From contig JAOPWV010000179.1 of NCBI GenBank assembly GCA_025965475.1, positions 1 to 61,133 on the forward strand: DNA of 61,133 nt. The letters are read 5' to 3'. This DNA comes from Frankiales bacterium. Lineage in GTDB: Bacteria; Actinomycetota; Actinomycetes; Mycobacteriales; SCTD01. The translations under genes and the position numbers were made by a program. Positions within the stretch are counted from its first letter, which is position 1, and each line of letters starts with the position of its first letter. Shown here piece after piece: positions 1 through 9,371 of the stretch. A model generated the notes under the pieces. It worked only from the letters and a program-made list of their open reading frames with translations. It did no database searches and had not been told where the DNA came from.

Positions 1-1
1 C

Positions 2-118
2 ACGATGACAGCGACCGGTTCCGGCACCACGACGACAACAACTGCGGGTGCCGGTGGTGATGACGAACCGGCATGGTGGGACGCCACCGCCGGGCCGACG
101 ATCATCCTAGGAGGATGA
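2..118 (+). CDS. C-terminal end of an unidentified protein (partial)
   Basis: An open frame enters from the left edge and ends at TGA 116-118. The 38 visible residues are rich in Thr, Gly and Ala, with a run of six threonines, then an acidic DDE stretch, two tryptophans and the end PTIILGG. Such a tail is low complexity and could be a linker or a flexible terminus, but it does not identify a family. A strong terminator hairpin starts 26 bp after the stop, which supports this being a genuine gene end. The function is unknown. Confidence 0.5.
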   Translation, partial: TMTATGSGTTTTTTAGAGGDDEPAWWDATAGPTIILGG

Positions 119-144
119 CCCACAGCCACACGGGTCCGTCCCTG

Positions 145-179
145 AAGCGGGCTAGCAGCGATGCGGCTAGCCCGCTTTT
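145..179 (+). terminator. Intrinsic terminator
   Basis: A perfect 12-bp stem (145-156 with 166-177, AAGCGGGCTAGC and its complement) encloses a 9-nt loop and ends in TTTT. It closes the gene that ends at 118. Confidence 0.85.
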
Positions 180-451
180 CGGTGGCTGGGCTCGGCCTCC
201 TCGGAAGACGGGGAGCGGATCCGATGCGGCGTCTGGCTTGCCGTGAACAAGGCGCGTCTCTTCCAGCTGCTCGACAGGCCGGATCCGACCGCGTGGATGA
301 GGCCCGACTCCTCAATCTGCGGGCTGGACGTCACGCTGGGCGAGCGATCCGGCGAAGGAGGCCCGACGTCCACGTCGGCGTCTGTCTCTTGACGCTACAC
401 AGCGCCCGCGAGCGTGCCGTTGCTCGCCAACCGGGTAAGCCCCCCGTGAAA

Positions 452-1813
452 ATGCGCATGCGCCAGCTGCTCCGGAACGCGCAGGCACCACGCGGAGGTG
501 TCATCGCGCGGGTGGCTGGGGCTGTGCCGTCTGTCATGTGGACGGCGGCGCCCTTCGTCCTCGTGCTGCGGTGGGCGGTTCCACTGGCCCGCAGGGGTGG
601 GTCGCGCTCCGTAGCGCTGGTGGCCGCGTGGATCGTGATCGTCGCCGCCCCGTTTCACGGGCTGTTCCTCTGGCGACGCCAGGACCGCCGGGAGCAGTCC
701 GAACGCCTGCTCGAACTGGCGCAGCGCCGTCTGTCGGCGGTGGTGCAGACCGGTGACGAGCTGCTCTGGGAAATGGACGCGCTGGGCAATATCAGCTACC
801 TCTCGCCGATCGTCCGTGACTATCTCGGCTATCGGCCGGAAGAGCTGCTCGGCCAGCACGTGGGCGTCTTGCTGCCCGAGCGTGAGCGGGAGCGGGCCAT
901 GCGCCTGCTCACGGACAGCGCGAGCCGCATCACCGGCTGGACCAACGAGCACTTCACGTTTCTGACCAAGGCGGGACGGCCGCGGGTGCTGGTGAGCAGC
1001 GGCGTCACCCATGTCGGCTCCCAGGGGGTCGTGGGGTTCACCGGCACGGTGCGGCGGGCCGAAGCAGACTGGGCCGAGGCGCGCCGGCAGCAGATGCGCC
1101 GGGATCGGGTCGCGGACGTGATCGAACGCCGCGCCGTACAGCCGGTCTTTCAGCCGATCATCGACCTGGCTACGGGAGCCGTCGTCGGCGCGGAGGCGCT
1201 CTCCCGGTTCCCCGACGAGCCGGAGCAAGATCCAGAGCACTGGTTCAACGCCGCCGCCGCGGTGGGGCTCGGCCAGGCCTTGGAGCTGCTGGCCGTCCGG
1301 GCGTCGTTGGAGGCTGCCCGCCGGCTCCCGCCGGACATCTACGTATCGATCAACGTCTCGCCCGCCACGTTGCGCTCCGCAGACTTCCTGGCCCATCTCC
1401 AAGCGTCACCGCTTCCCGCGACGCGACTGGTCATCGAGGTCACCGAGCACGCGTCCGTGGCGGACTACCCGGCGCTCAGTAGCCGGATCGGCGAGCTCCG
1501 CGCACGCGGGCTTCGCCTCGCCGTAGACGACGCCGGCTCCGGGTACGCAAGTTTCCAGCACATCCTGCAACTGGTCCCGGACTACATCAAGCTCGACCGG
1601 ACGTTGGTCGGTGGGCTTGACCGCGATCCGGCCCGGCACGCCCTCGTGAGTGCGGTGTCCGCGTTCGCCCGGGACGCCGGCTTCAACGCGATCGCCGAGG
1701 GGATCGAGACCTCGAGCGAGTTGGACGCGGTCCGGGTGCTGGGCTTGGCCGGGGCGCAGGGCTTCTACCTCGGCCGGCCCGCTCCGGCCGAGGCCCTGTC
1801 CGGCACTCCGTGA
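452..1813 (+). CDS. Membrane PAS-EAL protein (probable c-di-GMP phosphodiesterase)
   Basis: The predicted protein of about 453 residues has two hydrophobic segments (about 26-46 and 52-73), a PAS domain (about 95-190) and a C-terminal EAL domain. Catalytic-type motifs are visible: GAEALSRF with EAL near residue 248, VDDAGSGYASF (DDAG in place of the commoner DDFG), IKLDRTL, and AEGIET followed by QGFYLG. There is no GGDEF domain, so it would hydrolyse rather than make c-di-GMP at the inner membrane, with the PAS domain as sensor. The open frame runs back to 161 but that overlaps the terminator. GTG 446, ATG 452 and ATG 458 are all possible starts and none has a clear ribosome site, so the start is uncertain. 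Confidence 0.85.
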   Translation: MRMRQLLRNAQAPRGGVIARVAGAVPSVMWTAAPFVLVLRWAVPLARRGGSRSVALVAAWIVIVAAPFHGLFLWRRQDRREQSERLLELAQRRLSAVVQTGDELLWEMDALGNISYLSPIVRDYLGYRPEELLGQHVGVLLPERERERAMRLLTDSASRITGWTNEHFTFLTKAGRPRVLVSSGVTHVGSQGVVGFTGTVRRAEADWAEARRQQMRRDRVADVIERRAVQPVFQPIIDLATGAVVGAEALSRFPDEPEQDPEHWFNAAAAVGLGQALELLAVRASLEAARRLPPDIYVSINVSPATLRSADFLAHLQASPLPATRLVIEVTEHASVADYPALSSRIGELRARGLRLAVDDAGSGYASFQHILQLVPDYIKLDRTLVGGLDRDPARHALVSAVSAFARDAGFNAIAEGIETSSELDAVRVLGLAGAQGFYLGRPAPAEALSGTP

Positions 1814-2318
1814 TGCACCAGTTGCTCGGCCGGCTCGTCGAGGAGCCGCGGCTTCGAAGAGGCTTCACGAGCCGGCTTCCGACCGGGGGGCCGAGTGACC
1901 CTTTGCGCTGTGGATGCGGCAGACGCGATCCAGCAGGGTGGAGTCGCTGCTCGGACGCTTGGGGCCGAGAACGGGCGCGCCAACGGTGGCCGGCGGCACC
2001 ATGGCGGAGCCAGGTGCCGTCGAGCGGTAGGGGCCTCCGCCCCGGCGTAGTGCAGTAGCGCGGCCGCGCCCCGGCTCCGGCCGGCGCGTCGCTCACGGCC
2101 TCTCACCGGCATGACCGGCGGAGGGGCGCTCCCCAAATGCGGGCACCCTTCGCCGCAACGACCCCCGTTTCCCGACCACACGGTTTCCTGGCTGCACAGC
2201 GCTTTCCGCCTCCTCATCACGCGGGGACCGACGATGCTCCGCGTCACGCTGCGCGTCCCATCCGCATCGCTGGGACGGCACCGTCGCCGGCACCGTCCGT
2301 CCGCAGCCTGTCCTCGGG
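1814..2318. other. 505-bp region with no convincing gene
   Basis: This lies between the ends of two convergent genes. Open frames exist on both strands, but their translations are Arg/Pro/Ala-rich and resemble no family. I see no strong terminator, tRNA or repeat. Confidence 0.5.
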
Positions 2319-2870
2319 TCACAGCGACGGAGGTGTCTTGTCCTGGATGGGCGCGCCCAACTGGGACGACTGCTGCTTCAGCTTGCTGACGGCCCCCTCC
2401 AGGCCAGTGACGTCCGCAGGGTTGAGCTGGCCGGCCTTGGCCTTGTCCCCGAAGGACTGCAGAGAGGCTGCCAGGGAGTCGAGGGGGGTGGCCAGGTGGC
2501 ACAACGTCGGGTCGGCGGCAATGTCCCGGGCTGCCACCCGGAGCTCGTGGACCGCGAACAGTGCGGCCGCCCCGGCCTTGAGCAGCGCCTTGGTGCGGCC
2601 TTGGGCGCCGGCCTTCAGCGCACCGGCCTGGTAGGGCTTGTAGATGTAGCGGTGGAAGGCGCCGAAGGCCAGGCCCGCATGCAGCAGCAGCTTCGCCTTC
2701 GTGAACCTGATCGTCCCGGCTTTCGCGCAGGCGCCGGAGGTGCTCGCCGTAGGCGCCACCGCCGCGCCAGCGGACGAGCCCGGAGCGGAAGAGGCGCCGC
2801 TCGGAGTGCCCTTCCCGCAGCCGGCGATCAGGGTCAGCAGGAGCAGCGTGCAGACAACCCACCGGCGCAT
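2319..2870 (-). CDS. Secreted lipoprotein of unknown function
   Basis: The 183-residue protein starts with an Arg-Arg n-region, a leucine-rich core and the lipobox LIAGC with the lipidation cysteine at residue 18, followed by a Ser/Gly/Ala-rich spacer typical of a lipoprotein tether. The mature part is mostly helical-looking with several Lys and two further cysteines, and has no recognisable domain. It should be anchored on the outer face of the cytoplasmic membrane. It is divergent from the glucokinase gene, sharing the 136-bp intergenic region, which suggests no functional link beyond position. Confidence 0.75.
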   Translation of the reverse strand: MRRWVVCTLLLLTLIAGCGKGTPSGASSAPGSSAGAAVAPTASTSGACAKAGTIRFTKAKLLLHAGLAFGAFHRYIYKPYQAGALKAGAQGRTKALLKAGAAALFAVHELRVAARDIAADPTLCHLATPLDSLAASLQSFGDKAKAGQLNPADVTGLEGAVSKLKQQSSQLGAPIQDKTPPSL

Positions 2871-2994
2871 GGCGGCCTCCCGGGTCCGTCTTTCCTGGGT
2901 ACCACGGGCCCGGCGGCACCGCTACCGCGTGGCGCCCGCGGGCCTGAAGCCAGCCGACCCGAATTGGGTGTCGCCGCGAACGGCAGGCTGGTTC

Positions 2995-3000
2995 TAACCT
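2995..3000 (+). promoter_or_regulatory. -10 element giving a probable leaderless glucokinase mRNA
   Basis: TAACCT lies exactly 6 nt before ATG 3007. Transcription from such a -10 would start at or within a base or two of the start codon, as in many actinobacterial leaderless mRNAs. No Shine-Dalgarno sequence is visible before the ATG, which agrees with this reading. Confidence 0.5.
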
Positions 3001-3006
3001 TCGTAC

Positions 3007-3954
3007 ATGACCCTGACGATCGGGGTTGACATCGGGGGCACGAAGGTCGCCGCCGGGCTGGTCGATGCGTCCGGACACGTACTCACCACGACGCGCCGGA
3101 GCACCCCGTCCAGGGTTGCCTCGGCGGTCGAGGATGTCGTTGCTGACGTGATCCGCGAGCTGGCCGCCGGACGCGATGTCCGAGCGGTCGGGATCGGCGC
3201 CGCCGGCCTGGTGGACGCGAGCCGATCCCGCGTGCTGTTCGCCCCGAACCTGGCCTGGCGCGACGAACCGCTGAGGCTCGGTGTGCAGGAGCGCGTCGGC
3301 CTGCCCGTCATCGTGGAGAACGACGCCAATGCGGCCGCCTGGGCTGAGGCCAAGTTCGGAGCCGGCCGCGGCGAAAGCTTCGTCATCATGCTGACGGTCG
3401 GTACGGGCCTGGGTGGCGGCATCGTCTTGAACGGCCAGCTCTACCGCGGGCGGCTCGGTATAGCCGCAGAGATCGGGCACATGATCCTGGCGCCGTTCGG
3501 TCGCCCATGTGGCTGTGGCAACCGCGGGTGCTGGGAGTGCTACGCAAGCGGTACGGCCCTGGTTCAGGAGGCACAGGAGTTGGCGTCGACCGCGCCAGCT
3601 ACAGCTTTGAGGCTGCTGGAGCTCGCTGGGGGCGAGGCCCGCGGGATCACCGGCGCTTGCGTGACCCAGGCGGCTCTGGAAGGCGACCAGGCGGCGCTGC
3701 AAGCGTTCCGCGCCATCGGCGAGTGGCTGGGGCACGGCATGGCCTCGCTCGCAGCCGTGCTCGATGCGGGCGTGTTCATCATCGGCGGCGGTGTGAGCGA
3801 GGCGGGCGAGCTGCTGCGTGAACCCGCAATGAAGATCTTCGAGGACCAGCTGACGGCCCGCAGCTACCGCGACGTGCCCGACGTGCGCATCGCCGAGCTG
3901 GGCACCACCGCAGGTCTGATCGGCGCCGCCGACCTGGCCCGCTACGTGGATTGA
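3007..3954 (+). CDS. glk: ROK-family glucokinase
   Basis: A 315-residue cytoplasmic sugar kinase that should phosphorylate glucose to glucose 6-phosphate. The N-terminus carries the phosphate-1 loop of the ASKHA fold (GVDIGGTKVAAGLVD), and ENDANAAAWAE and GTGLGGGIV mark the sugar and nucleotide sites. The ROK zinc motif is intact (CGCGNRGCWE, Cys spacing C-x-C-x4-C). Length matches actinobacterial glucokinases of about 313-320 residues. ATP rather than polyphosphate is the likely donor, because the family is the Streptomyces GlkA type, but this is inference. Its product is a substrate for Pgi and Fgd encoded further along the window. Confidence 0.9.
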   Translation: MTLTIGVDIGGTKVAAGLVDASGHVLTTTRRSTPSRVASAVEDVVADVIRELAAGRDVRAVGIGAAGLVDASRSRVLFAPNLAWRDEPLRLGVQERVGLPVIVENDANAAAWAEAKFGAGRGESFVIMLTVGTGLGGGIVLNGQLYRGRLGIAAEIGHMILAPFGRPCGCGNRGCWECYASGTALVQEAQELASTAPATALRLLELAGGEARGITGACVTQAALEGDQAALQAFRAIGEWLGHGMASLAAVLDAGVFIIGGGVSEAGELLREPAMKIFEDQLTARSYRDVPDVRIAELGTTAGLIGAADLARYVD

Positions 3955-4000
3955 CCGGGCAGGGGCAGGGGCATGGTCTCGAGTCGGAAGGGGGCACGCT

Positions 4001-4052
4001 GTTGACATCCCCTTATGTGCCGTCCACTCCGCCGACCTGGAAGATTGTCAAC
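4001..4052. promoter_or_regulatory. Inverted GTTGACA / TGTCAAC pair
   Basis: GTTGACA at 4001-4007 and its exact complement TGTCAAC at 4046-4052 are separated by 38 bp. Each half contains a TTGACA -35-like hexamer, one on each strand. It may be a pair of divergent -35 boxes or half-sites of a repressor; no matching -10 sequence is obvious. Confidence 0.25.
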
Positions 4053-4329
4053 AAGACCTCCGCCCACGTGGACGGGGGACCGCCTCCCGAGTAGGGCGGC
4101 GTGAAGCGGGCGGGGACGCAGGTACGCCAAGACGGCCTGGCAACGCCGCCCGTGTGGCGCCCTTGTGCCGGGAGAGCACCGGCGACGCCCCGCCCGCGAC
4201 TGGGTGAGCATGATCCAGCCGTCATGATGCAGATGAGGTTGATCCTGGCCGGGAGCACGTCGCGGCCCGCACGAGCGGGGTCGAGCGCCCTCCCGGTGTT
4301 AGCGCCCGGCAAGGATTTCGCAACGCTGC

Positions 4330-4345
4330 GTTAGAGACCCGTTAG
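4330..4345 (+). promoter_or_regulatory. Candidate KdpE-type tandem-repeat box before the kdp operon
   Basis: GTTAGAGACCCGTTAG is a GTTAG repeat with 11-bp period, the layout used by OmpR/PhoB-type regulators such as KdpE. It ends 41 bp before the first start codon of the operon. A close copy (13 of 16 positions) lies upstream of the APC transporter on the opposite strand at 14860-14875. Binding by KdpE is inference. Confidence 0.4.
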
Positions 4346-4386
4346 CAGGGGTCCACAGCGGCGCCCGATGGTCGTTCACTCCTCCT

Positions 4387-4770
4387 GTGTCGGTCATTGC
4401 CACGTACCCGAGGATCGCCGATGAGCCGGGCCTGCGGCTCGGCATCGGGTCCGCCCTCCTGATCACGAGTCTGCTCGCAGCAGGGGGCCTGCAGATGGAC
4501 CCGCATCGGACGCTCGTGTTGCTCCTGCTCGTCGTCGGCGGCTCCAGCGCGCGCACCACTGTCGCCGTCGGCGCTGCGCTGGGCGGGCTCGGCTGGGGGC
4601 TGTACACGGGCTTTGTCGTGAACCGGTACGGCGAACTCACATTCGGCGCCGCCGACCTGACCCACCTGCTTCTGCTGGTCGCTGCCGGCGTCGGTACCGC
4701 CACTGTCACCGCCCAGGCAACTCGCATTCGGGCAAACCGCCCTCGCGCAAGGACAGGAGTCACTCGATGA
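4387..4770 (+). CDS. Small membrane protein at the head of the kdp operon
   Basis: A 127-residue protein with three to four hydrophobic stretches (IGSALLITSLLAAGGL, TLVLLLLVVGG, TVAVGAALGGLGWGLYTGF and LLLLVAAGVGTATVTA) and a basic C-terminal tail. It resembles the compact helical sensor modules (DUF4118-like) found near kdp genes, though I cannot prove that match by eye. Its stop overlaps the next start as ATGA, so it is co-translated with the following peptides. A role in K+ sensing or Kdp assembly is inference. The GTG start has no good ribosome site. Confidence 0.65.
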   Translation: MSVIATYPRIADEPGLRLGIGSALLITSLLAAGGLQMDPHRTLVLLLLVVGGSSARTTVAVGAALGGLGWGLYTGFVVNRYGELTFGAADLTHLLLLVAAGVGTATVTAQATRIRANRPRARTGVTR

Positions 4771-4850
4771 TCGATCTCGTCTTCATCGCCTTGACGGGCG
4801 TGTTCTTCGGCCTGGCGGCGCTGCTCCTCAAGGGGCTGGAACGGCTGTGA
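4767..4850 (+). CDS. 27-residue membrane peptide in the kdp operon
   Basis: This is too short for routine gene calling. The peptide begins [12 protein letters not shown], forms one hydrophobic helix and ends with a basic/acidic LKGLERL tail. A good ribosome site (GGACAGGAG, 4751-4759) precedes ATG 4767. The start overlaps the upstream stop (ATGA), and its own stop overlaps the GTG of kdpF (GTGA). This tight packing strongly suggests it is expressed. It is not KdpF itself but sits exactly where a second small Kdp-associated peptide would be made. Confidence 0.65.
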   Translation: MIDLVFIALTGVFFGLAALLLKGLERL

Positions 4851-4936
4851 GCGTCGAGAACGCCGTGGGCCTGGTCGCCTCGATCCTGCTCGTCGGCTAC
4901 CTGCTCGTGGCCCTGGTGTTCGCAGAGCGGTTCTAG
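4847..4936 (+). CDS. kdpF: KdpF, small subunit of the Kdp potassium ATPase
   Basis: A 29-residue single-helix peptide (starts [13 protein letters not shown], ends VFAERF) matching the size and the ERF-like end of KdpF proteins. KdpF stabilises the KdpABC complex in the membrane. It overlaps the preceding peptide stop (GTGA) and ends 2 nt before the kdpA start, as expected in kdpFABC operons. Confidence 0.85.
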   Translation: MSVENAVGLVASILLVGYLLVALVFAERF

Positions 4937-4938
4937 CC

Positions 4939-6597
4939 ATGTCGGACACGACCGCCGGTCTGTTGCAGACCGCCGTCCTGATCGCCGCCCTGGCCGTCTG
5001 CTACCGCCCGCTGGGCACCTACATGGCCCGCGTCTACACCAGTACGCGCCACCTGCGGGCCGAGCGCGGGATGTACCGCCTGATGGGGGTGGACCCCGAC
5101 GCCGATCAGCGGTGGCCGGTCTACGCCCGGTCCCTGCTGGCCTTCTCTGCGGTCAGCGTGCTCGGGCTCTATGCGCTGCAGCGTCTGCAACCGCACTTGC
5201 CGCTCTCGCTGGGCTTCCCCGGCGTCGCACCGCCGCAGGCGTGGAACACGGCGGCGTCTTTCGTGACCAACACGAACTGGCAGTCGTACTCCGGTGAGTC
5301 GACGATGGGGCACGTGACCCAGATGGCGGGGTTGGCGGTGCAGAACTTCGCCTCCGCCGCGGTCGGCATGGCCGTCGCCATCGCGGTCGTCCGCGGGCTC
5401 GTCCGTAGCCGCACCGACCGGTTGGGCAACTTCTGGGTGGACCTGGTGCGCGGCACGCTGCGCATCCTGCTGCCCCTGTCGGTTGCCGCGACGATCCTGC
5501 TCGTGGCGCTCGGGGTGGTGCAGAACTTCTCGTCCGGCACGGCGGTGCGCACGCTGGCCGGGCATGCACAGATGATCACGGGCGGTCCGGTGGCCTCGCA
5601 GGAGGCGATCAAGGAGCTTGGCACGAACGGCGGCGGGTTCTACAACGCCAACTCGGCGCACCCGTTCGAGAACCCGACCGCCGTCAGCAACCTGCTGGAG
5701 ATCTTCCTGCTACTGCTCATCCCGGTCGCCCTGACCCGCACGTTCGGGTTGATGGTCAAGGACCGGCGGCAGGGCTACGCCATCCTCGCGGCGATGTGGG
5801 TCCTGTGGGCGATGATCCTGGGCGGCGTCTGGGCGATGGAGACGTTCCATCCCGGGACGGCGTACCAGTTGGCCGGTGCCTCGCTGGAGGGCAAAGAGAC
5901 CCGGTTCGGCGTGCCCGCCTCCTCCCTGTTCGCCACCTCCACGACCGGTACGTCGACGGGCGCGGTGAACTCGTTCCACTCCTCGTTCACGGCGCTCGGC
6001 GGCGGTTTGCTGATCTTCAACATGGGGCTCGGGGAGGTGGCGCCCGGCGGCGTCGGCTCCGGGCTCTACGGCATCCTCGTGCTCGCGACGATCACCGTGT
6101 TCGTGGCCGGCCTGATGGTCGGGCGCACCCCCGAGTATCTGGGAAAGAAGGTCACGGCCCGCGAGATCAAGCTGGTGTCGCTGTACATCCTGACCATGCC
6201 GGTCGTCGTCCTCGCGCTGGCCGGTGTCGCCATCACCCTGCGCACAGCCAGGGCATCCATTCTCAATCCCGGCCCGCACGGCCTGTCCGAGGTGCTCTAC
6301 GCCTTCATGTCCGGCACCAACAACAACGGCTCGGCGTTCGCCGGGCTGAATGCCAACACCGACTTCTACAACAGCGCTCTCGGCGTCGCGATGCTGGCCG
6401 GCCGGTTCCTGCCCATCCTGTTCGTGCTGGCGCTGGCCGGATCGCTGGCCCGCCAGCAGCCGGTGCCCGCCACCCTCGGCACGCTGCCCACCCACCGGCC
6501 GCTGTTCGTGGGGATGCTCGTCGGCGTGATCATCATCGTGGCAGGTCTGACGTTCTTCCCGGCACTCGCACTCGGCCCCATGGCGGAGGGACTCTGA
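4939..6597 (+). CDS. kdpA: KdpA, potassium-binding channel subunit of KdpFABC
   Basis: A 552-residue polytopic membrane protein forming the K+ pore of the high-affinity P-type ATPase. The pore-loop signatures of the four repeats are visible: [41 protein letters not shown] and [12 protein letters not shown]. Length and order of about ten helices fit KdpA. The stop overlaps the kdpB start (ATGA at 6595-6598 region), so the subunits are translationally coupled. Confidence 0.97.
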   Translation: MSDTTAGLLQTAVLIAALAVCYRPLGTYMARVYTSTRHLRAERGMYRLMGVDPDADQRWPVYARSLLAFSAVSVLGLYALQRLQPHLPLSLGFPGVAPPQAWNTAASFVTNTNWQSYSGESTMGHVTQMAGLAVQNFASAAVGMAVAIAVVRGLVRSRTDRLGNFWVDLVRGTLRILLPLSVAATILLVALGVVQNFSSGTAVRTLAGHAQMITGGPVASQEAIKELGTNGGGFYNANSAHPFENPTAVSNLLEIFLLLLIPVALTRTFGLMVKDRRQGYAILAAMWVLWAMILGGVWAMETFHPGTAYQLAGASLEGKETRFGVPASSLFATSTTGTSTGAVNSFHSSFTALGGGLLIFNMGLGEVAPGGVGSGLYGILVLATITVFVAGLMVGRTPEYLGKKVTAREIKLVSLYILTMPVVVLALAGVAITLRTARASILNPGPHGLSEVLYAFMSGTNNNGSAFAGLNANTDFYNSALGVAMLAGRFLPILFVLALAGSLARQQPVPATLGTLPTHRPLFVGMLVGVIIIVAGLTFFPALALGPMAEGL

Positions 6598-8705
6598 TGC
6601 CTGTCACGACGCCCCCGCCGTCGGCCCGTCCGGCCGCGGCGGAAGAGACCCGTACGAGTCCGGCTGGAGCCTTGCGCATCCAAGCTGGACTCCTCGATCC
6701 GAAGATGCTCCTGACCGAGCTGCCGGAGGCCGTCCGCAAGCTGGAGCCCCGCGTCATGGCGCACAACCCGGTCATGTTCGTGGTCGAGGTCGGCGCCGTC
6801 CTCTCCACGGCGCTGGCCGCCACGCGCCCGACCCTGTTCGCCTGGGCGGTGGTGTTCTGGCTGTGGTTGACCGTGGTGGCCGCGAACCTTGCCGAGGCCG
6901 TGGCCGAGGGCCGCGGCAAGGCGCAAGCCGAGTCGCTGCGCCGCGCCAAGACCGACACGATCGCCCGCCGTGTCCGTGAGGACGGCAGGGAGGAGCAGGT
7001 GCCTGCCCCGCAGCTGCGGCTCGGCGACCGGGTGGTGGTCGAGGCGCGGGAGATCATCCCGGGCGACGGCGACGTCGTGGAGGGCGTCGCAAGCGTGGAC
7101 GAGTCCGCGATCACCGGTGAGTCCGCGCCGGTGATCCGGGAGTCCGGCGGGGACCGGAGCTCGGTCACCGGAGGCACGAGGGTGCTCTCGGACCGCATCG
7201 TCGTGCAGATCACCGCGCGGCCCGGGGAGAGCTTCATCGACCGCATGATCGCGCTGGTCGAAGGGGCCTCGCGGCAGAAGACGCCGAACGAGATCGCCCT
7301 GAACATCCTGCTCGCCAGCCTGACCGTCGTGTTCCTGATGGCCACCGTCACGCTCCAGCCGTTTGCCGTCTACTCGGGCGCCGAACAGTCACTGATCGTG
7401 CTGGTCGCGCTGCTGGTCTGCCTCATTCCGACCACCATCGGCGCCCTGCTGTCCGCGATCGGCATCGCCGGAATGGACCGCCTGGTGCAGCACAACGTCC
7501 TCGCCATGTCCGGCCGGGCGGTCGAGGCCGCCGGCGACGTCAACACGCTGCTGCTGGACAAGACAGGCACCATCACCCTCGGCGACCGGCAGGCCTCGGA
7601 GTTCGTCCCGGCCGACGGCGTCGAGCCGCGGGAGGTCGCGGACGCCGCTCAGCTGTCGAGCCTGGCCGACGAAACTCCGGAGGGCCGCTCGATCGTGGTG
7701 CTGGCCAAGCGCGACTACGGGCTGCGCGAGCGCGCACCCGGCGAACTGGCCGGTGCACAGTTCATCCCGTTCACCGCGCAGACCAGGATGAGCGGGGTCG
7801 ACGTCGACGGCCGCCGCCTGCGCAAGGGTGCCGCCGCAGCCGTCATGAAGTGGGTCCGGGAGAACGGCGGCCGGCCCAGCGAAGAGGTCGGGGCGTTCGT
7901 CGACGGCATCTCCGCCAGCGGCGGCACCCCGCTCGTCGTCGCCGAGCACGTCGACGGACAGCCGGCCCGCACGCTCGGCGTGATCCATCTCAAGGACGTC
8001 GTCAAGTCGGGTATGCGCGAGCGCTTCGACGAGATGCGCCGCATGGGCATCCGTACCGTGATGATCACTGGCGACAACCCGCTGACTGCCCGGGCCATCG
8101 CCGAGGAGGCCGGCGTCGACGACTTCCTGGCCGAGGCCACGCCCGAGGACAAGATGGCGCTGATCAAACGTGAGCAGCAGGGCGGCCGGCTCGTCGCCAT
8201 GACCGGCGACGGCACCAACGACGCCCCCGCGCTGGCCCAGGCGGACGTCGGGGTGGCCATGAATACCGGCACGTCGGCGGCGAAGGAAGCAGGCAACATG
8301 GTCGACCTCGACAGCAACCCCACCAAGCTCATCGAGATCGTCGAGATCGGCAAGCAGCTGCTGATCACCCGCGGTGCGCTGACCACGTTCTCCATCGCCA
8401 ACGACATCGCGAAGTACTTCGCGATCATCCCTGCCATGTTCGCGGTCTACGCCGGACTCGGCACGCTGAACATCATGCGACTCGCCACACCACACTCGGC
8501 GATCCTGTCTGCCGTCATCTTCAACGCCCTCATCATCGTCGTTCTGATCCCGTTGGCCCTGCGCGGCGTGCGCTACCGCCCGGCGTCGGCCGATGCCATG
8601 TTGCGCCGCAACCTGCTCGTCTACGGGCTCGGCGGGATCGTCCTTCCGTTCCTCGGCATCAAGCTCATAGACCTGATCGTGTCCCGGCTTCCGGGCCTCG
8701 GCTGA
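6597..8705 (+). CDS. kdpB: KdpB, catalytic P-type ATPase subunit
   Basis: A 702-residue P-type ATPase. The start is the ATG overlapping the kdpA stop; the frame is open further upstream inside kdpA but that extension is a shadow. Visible motifs: TGES in the actuator domain, the phosphorylation site DKTGT with Asp near residue 321, and [19 protein letters not shown] in the hinge region. It hydrolyses ATP to drive K+ uptake through KdpA. A Pro/Ala-rich N-terminal tail precedes the first helices. Confidence 0.97.
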   Translation: MPVTTPPPSARPAAAEETRTSPAGALRIQAGLLDPKMLLTELPEAVRKLEPRVMAHNPVMFVVEVGAVLSTALAATRPTLFAWAVVFWLWLTVVAANLAEAVAEGRGKAQAESLRRAKTDTIARRVREDGREEQVPAPQLRLGDRVVVEAREIIPGDGDVVEGVASVDESAITGESAPVIRESGGDRSSVTGGTRVLSDRIVVQITARPGESFIDRMIALVEGASRQKTPNEIALNILLASLTVVFLMATVTLQPFAVYSGAEQSLIVLVALLVCLIPTTIGALLSAIGIAGMDRLVQHNVLAMSGRAVEAAGDVNTLLLDKTGTITLGDRQASEFVPADGVEPREVADAAQLSSLADETPEGRSIVVLAKRDYGLRERAPGELAGAQFIPFTAQTRMSGVDVDGRRLRKGAAAAVMKWVRENGGRPSEEVGAFVDGISASGGTPLVVAEHVDGQPARTLGVIHLKDVVKSGMRERFDEMRRMGIRTVMITGDNPLTARAIAEEAGVDDFLAEATPEDKMALIKREQQGGRLVAMTGDGTNDAPALAQADVGVAMNTGTSAAKEAGNMVDLDSNPTKLIEIVEIGKQLLITRGALTTFSIANDIAKYFAIIPAMFAVYAGLGTLNIMRLATPHSAILSAVIFNALIIVVLIPLALRGVRYRPASADAMLRRNLLVYGLGGIVLPFLGIKLIDLIVSRLPGLG

Positions 8706-8721
8706 AACCCGGAGACGGCTC

Positions 8722-9336
8722 ATGACAACACGCATCCCTGCTGCAGTGCGCCAGTCCGGGGCGGCCCTGCGTACGTTCCTCGTCCTGACCGTCATCGTCG
8801 GGATCGCCTATCCACTGGCCATGACCGCCATCGCACAGGCCGCGTTCCGGGGGAACGCCGGCGGCTCGCTCGTACAGGGGCACGGCGGCGCTACGGTCGG
8901 TTCGGTGCTCATCGGGCAGTCGTTCACCGACACCAACGGTCAGCCGTTGCCGCAGTACTTCCAGTCCCGACCGTCCGCCGCCGGCAACGGCTACGACCCA
9001 CTTGCCAGCGGTGCGTCGAACCTCAGCCCCACCAACCCCAAGCTCATCGAGGAGGTACGGCAGCGGCGCGCGTCGGACGCACAGCTGAACGGCGCGCCGA
9101 CAGGCCTCGTACCTCCCGACGCACTGCTCGCCAGCGGCTCGGGGCTCGACCCTCACATCAGCCCGGCCTACGCCGCCCTGCAGGTGGACCGCGTCGCCCG
9201 GAGCCGTCACCTCGCGCCTGCTCGTGTCCGTGCCGTCGTCGCCGACCATACGCAGGGGCGCGTGCTCGGGTTCCTGGGTGAGCCGCGGGTCAACGTGCTG
9301 GAGCTCAACCTGGCGCTCGACCACCTCGTCCGGTGA
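8722..9336 (+). CDS. kdpC: KdpC, accessory subunit of KdpFABC
   Basis: A 204-residue protein with one N-terminal helix ([19 protein letters not shown]) and an extracytoplasmic domain. Conserved KdpC features are present: [36 protein letters not shown] and QVDRVARSR. It contacts KdpA and KdpB and is required for ATP affinity and assembly. A gap of 16 bp after kdpB keeps it in the same operon. Confidence 0.96.
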   Translation: MTTRIPAAVRQSGAALRTFLVLTVIVGIAYPLAMTAIAQAAFRGNAGGSLVQGHGGATVGSVLIGQSFTDTNGQPLPQYFQSRPSAAGNGYDPLASGASNLSPTNPKLIEEVRQRRASDAQLNGAPTGLVPPDALLASGSGLDPHISPAYAALQVDRVARSRHLAPARVRAVVADHTQGRVLGFLGEPRVNVLELNLALDHLVR

Positions 9337-9371
9337 CCGGACGAGGCACACTCACGAGGTGAGGAGGCGAC

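Larger units (their letters stand above)
3955..4386. other. 432-bp intergenic region upstream of the kdp operon
   Basis: There is no convincing gene. It contains an inverted pair GTTGACA (4001-4007) and TGTCAAC (4046-4052), and a tandem-repeat box just before the kdp genes (4330-4345). Confidence 0.55.

Noticed and set aside
1765-4008. 747-codon minus-strand open frame
   Set aside because: It runs antisense through the glucokinase gene and has Arg/Pro/Ala/Gly-rich composition typical of a shadow frame in GC-rich DNA.
5796-6596. Upstream extension of kdpB inside kdpA
   Set aside because: The frame is open, but KdpB homology begins after ATG 6597, which overlaps the kdpA stop.
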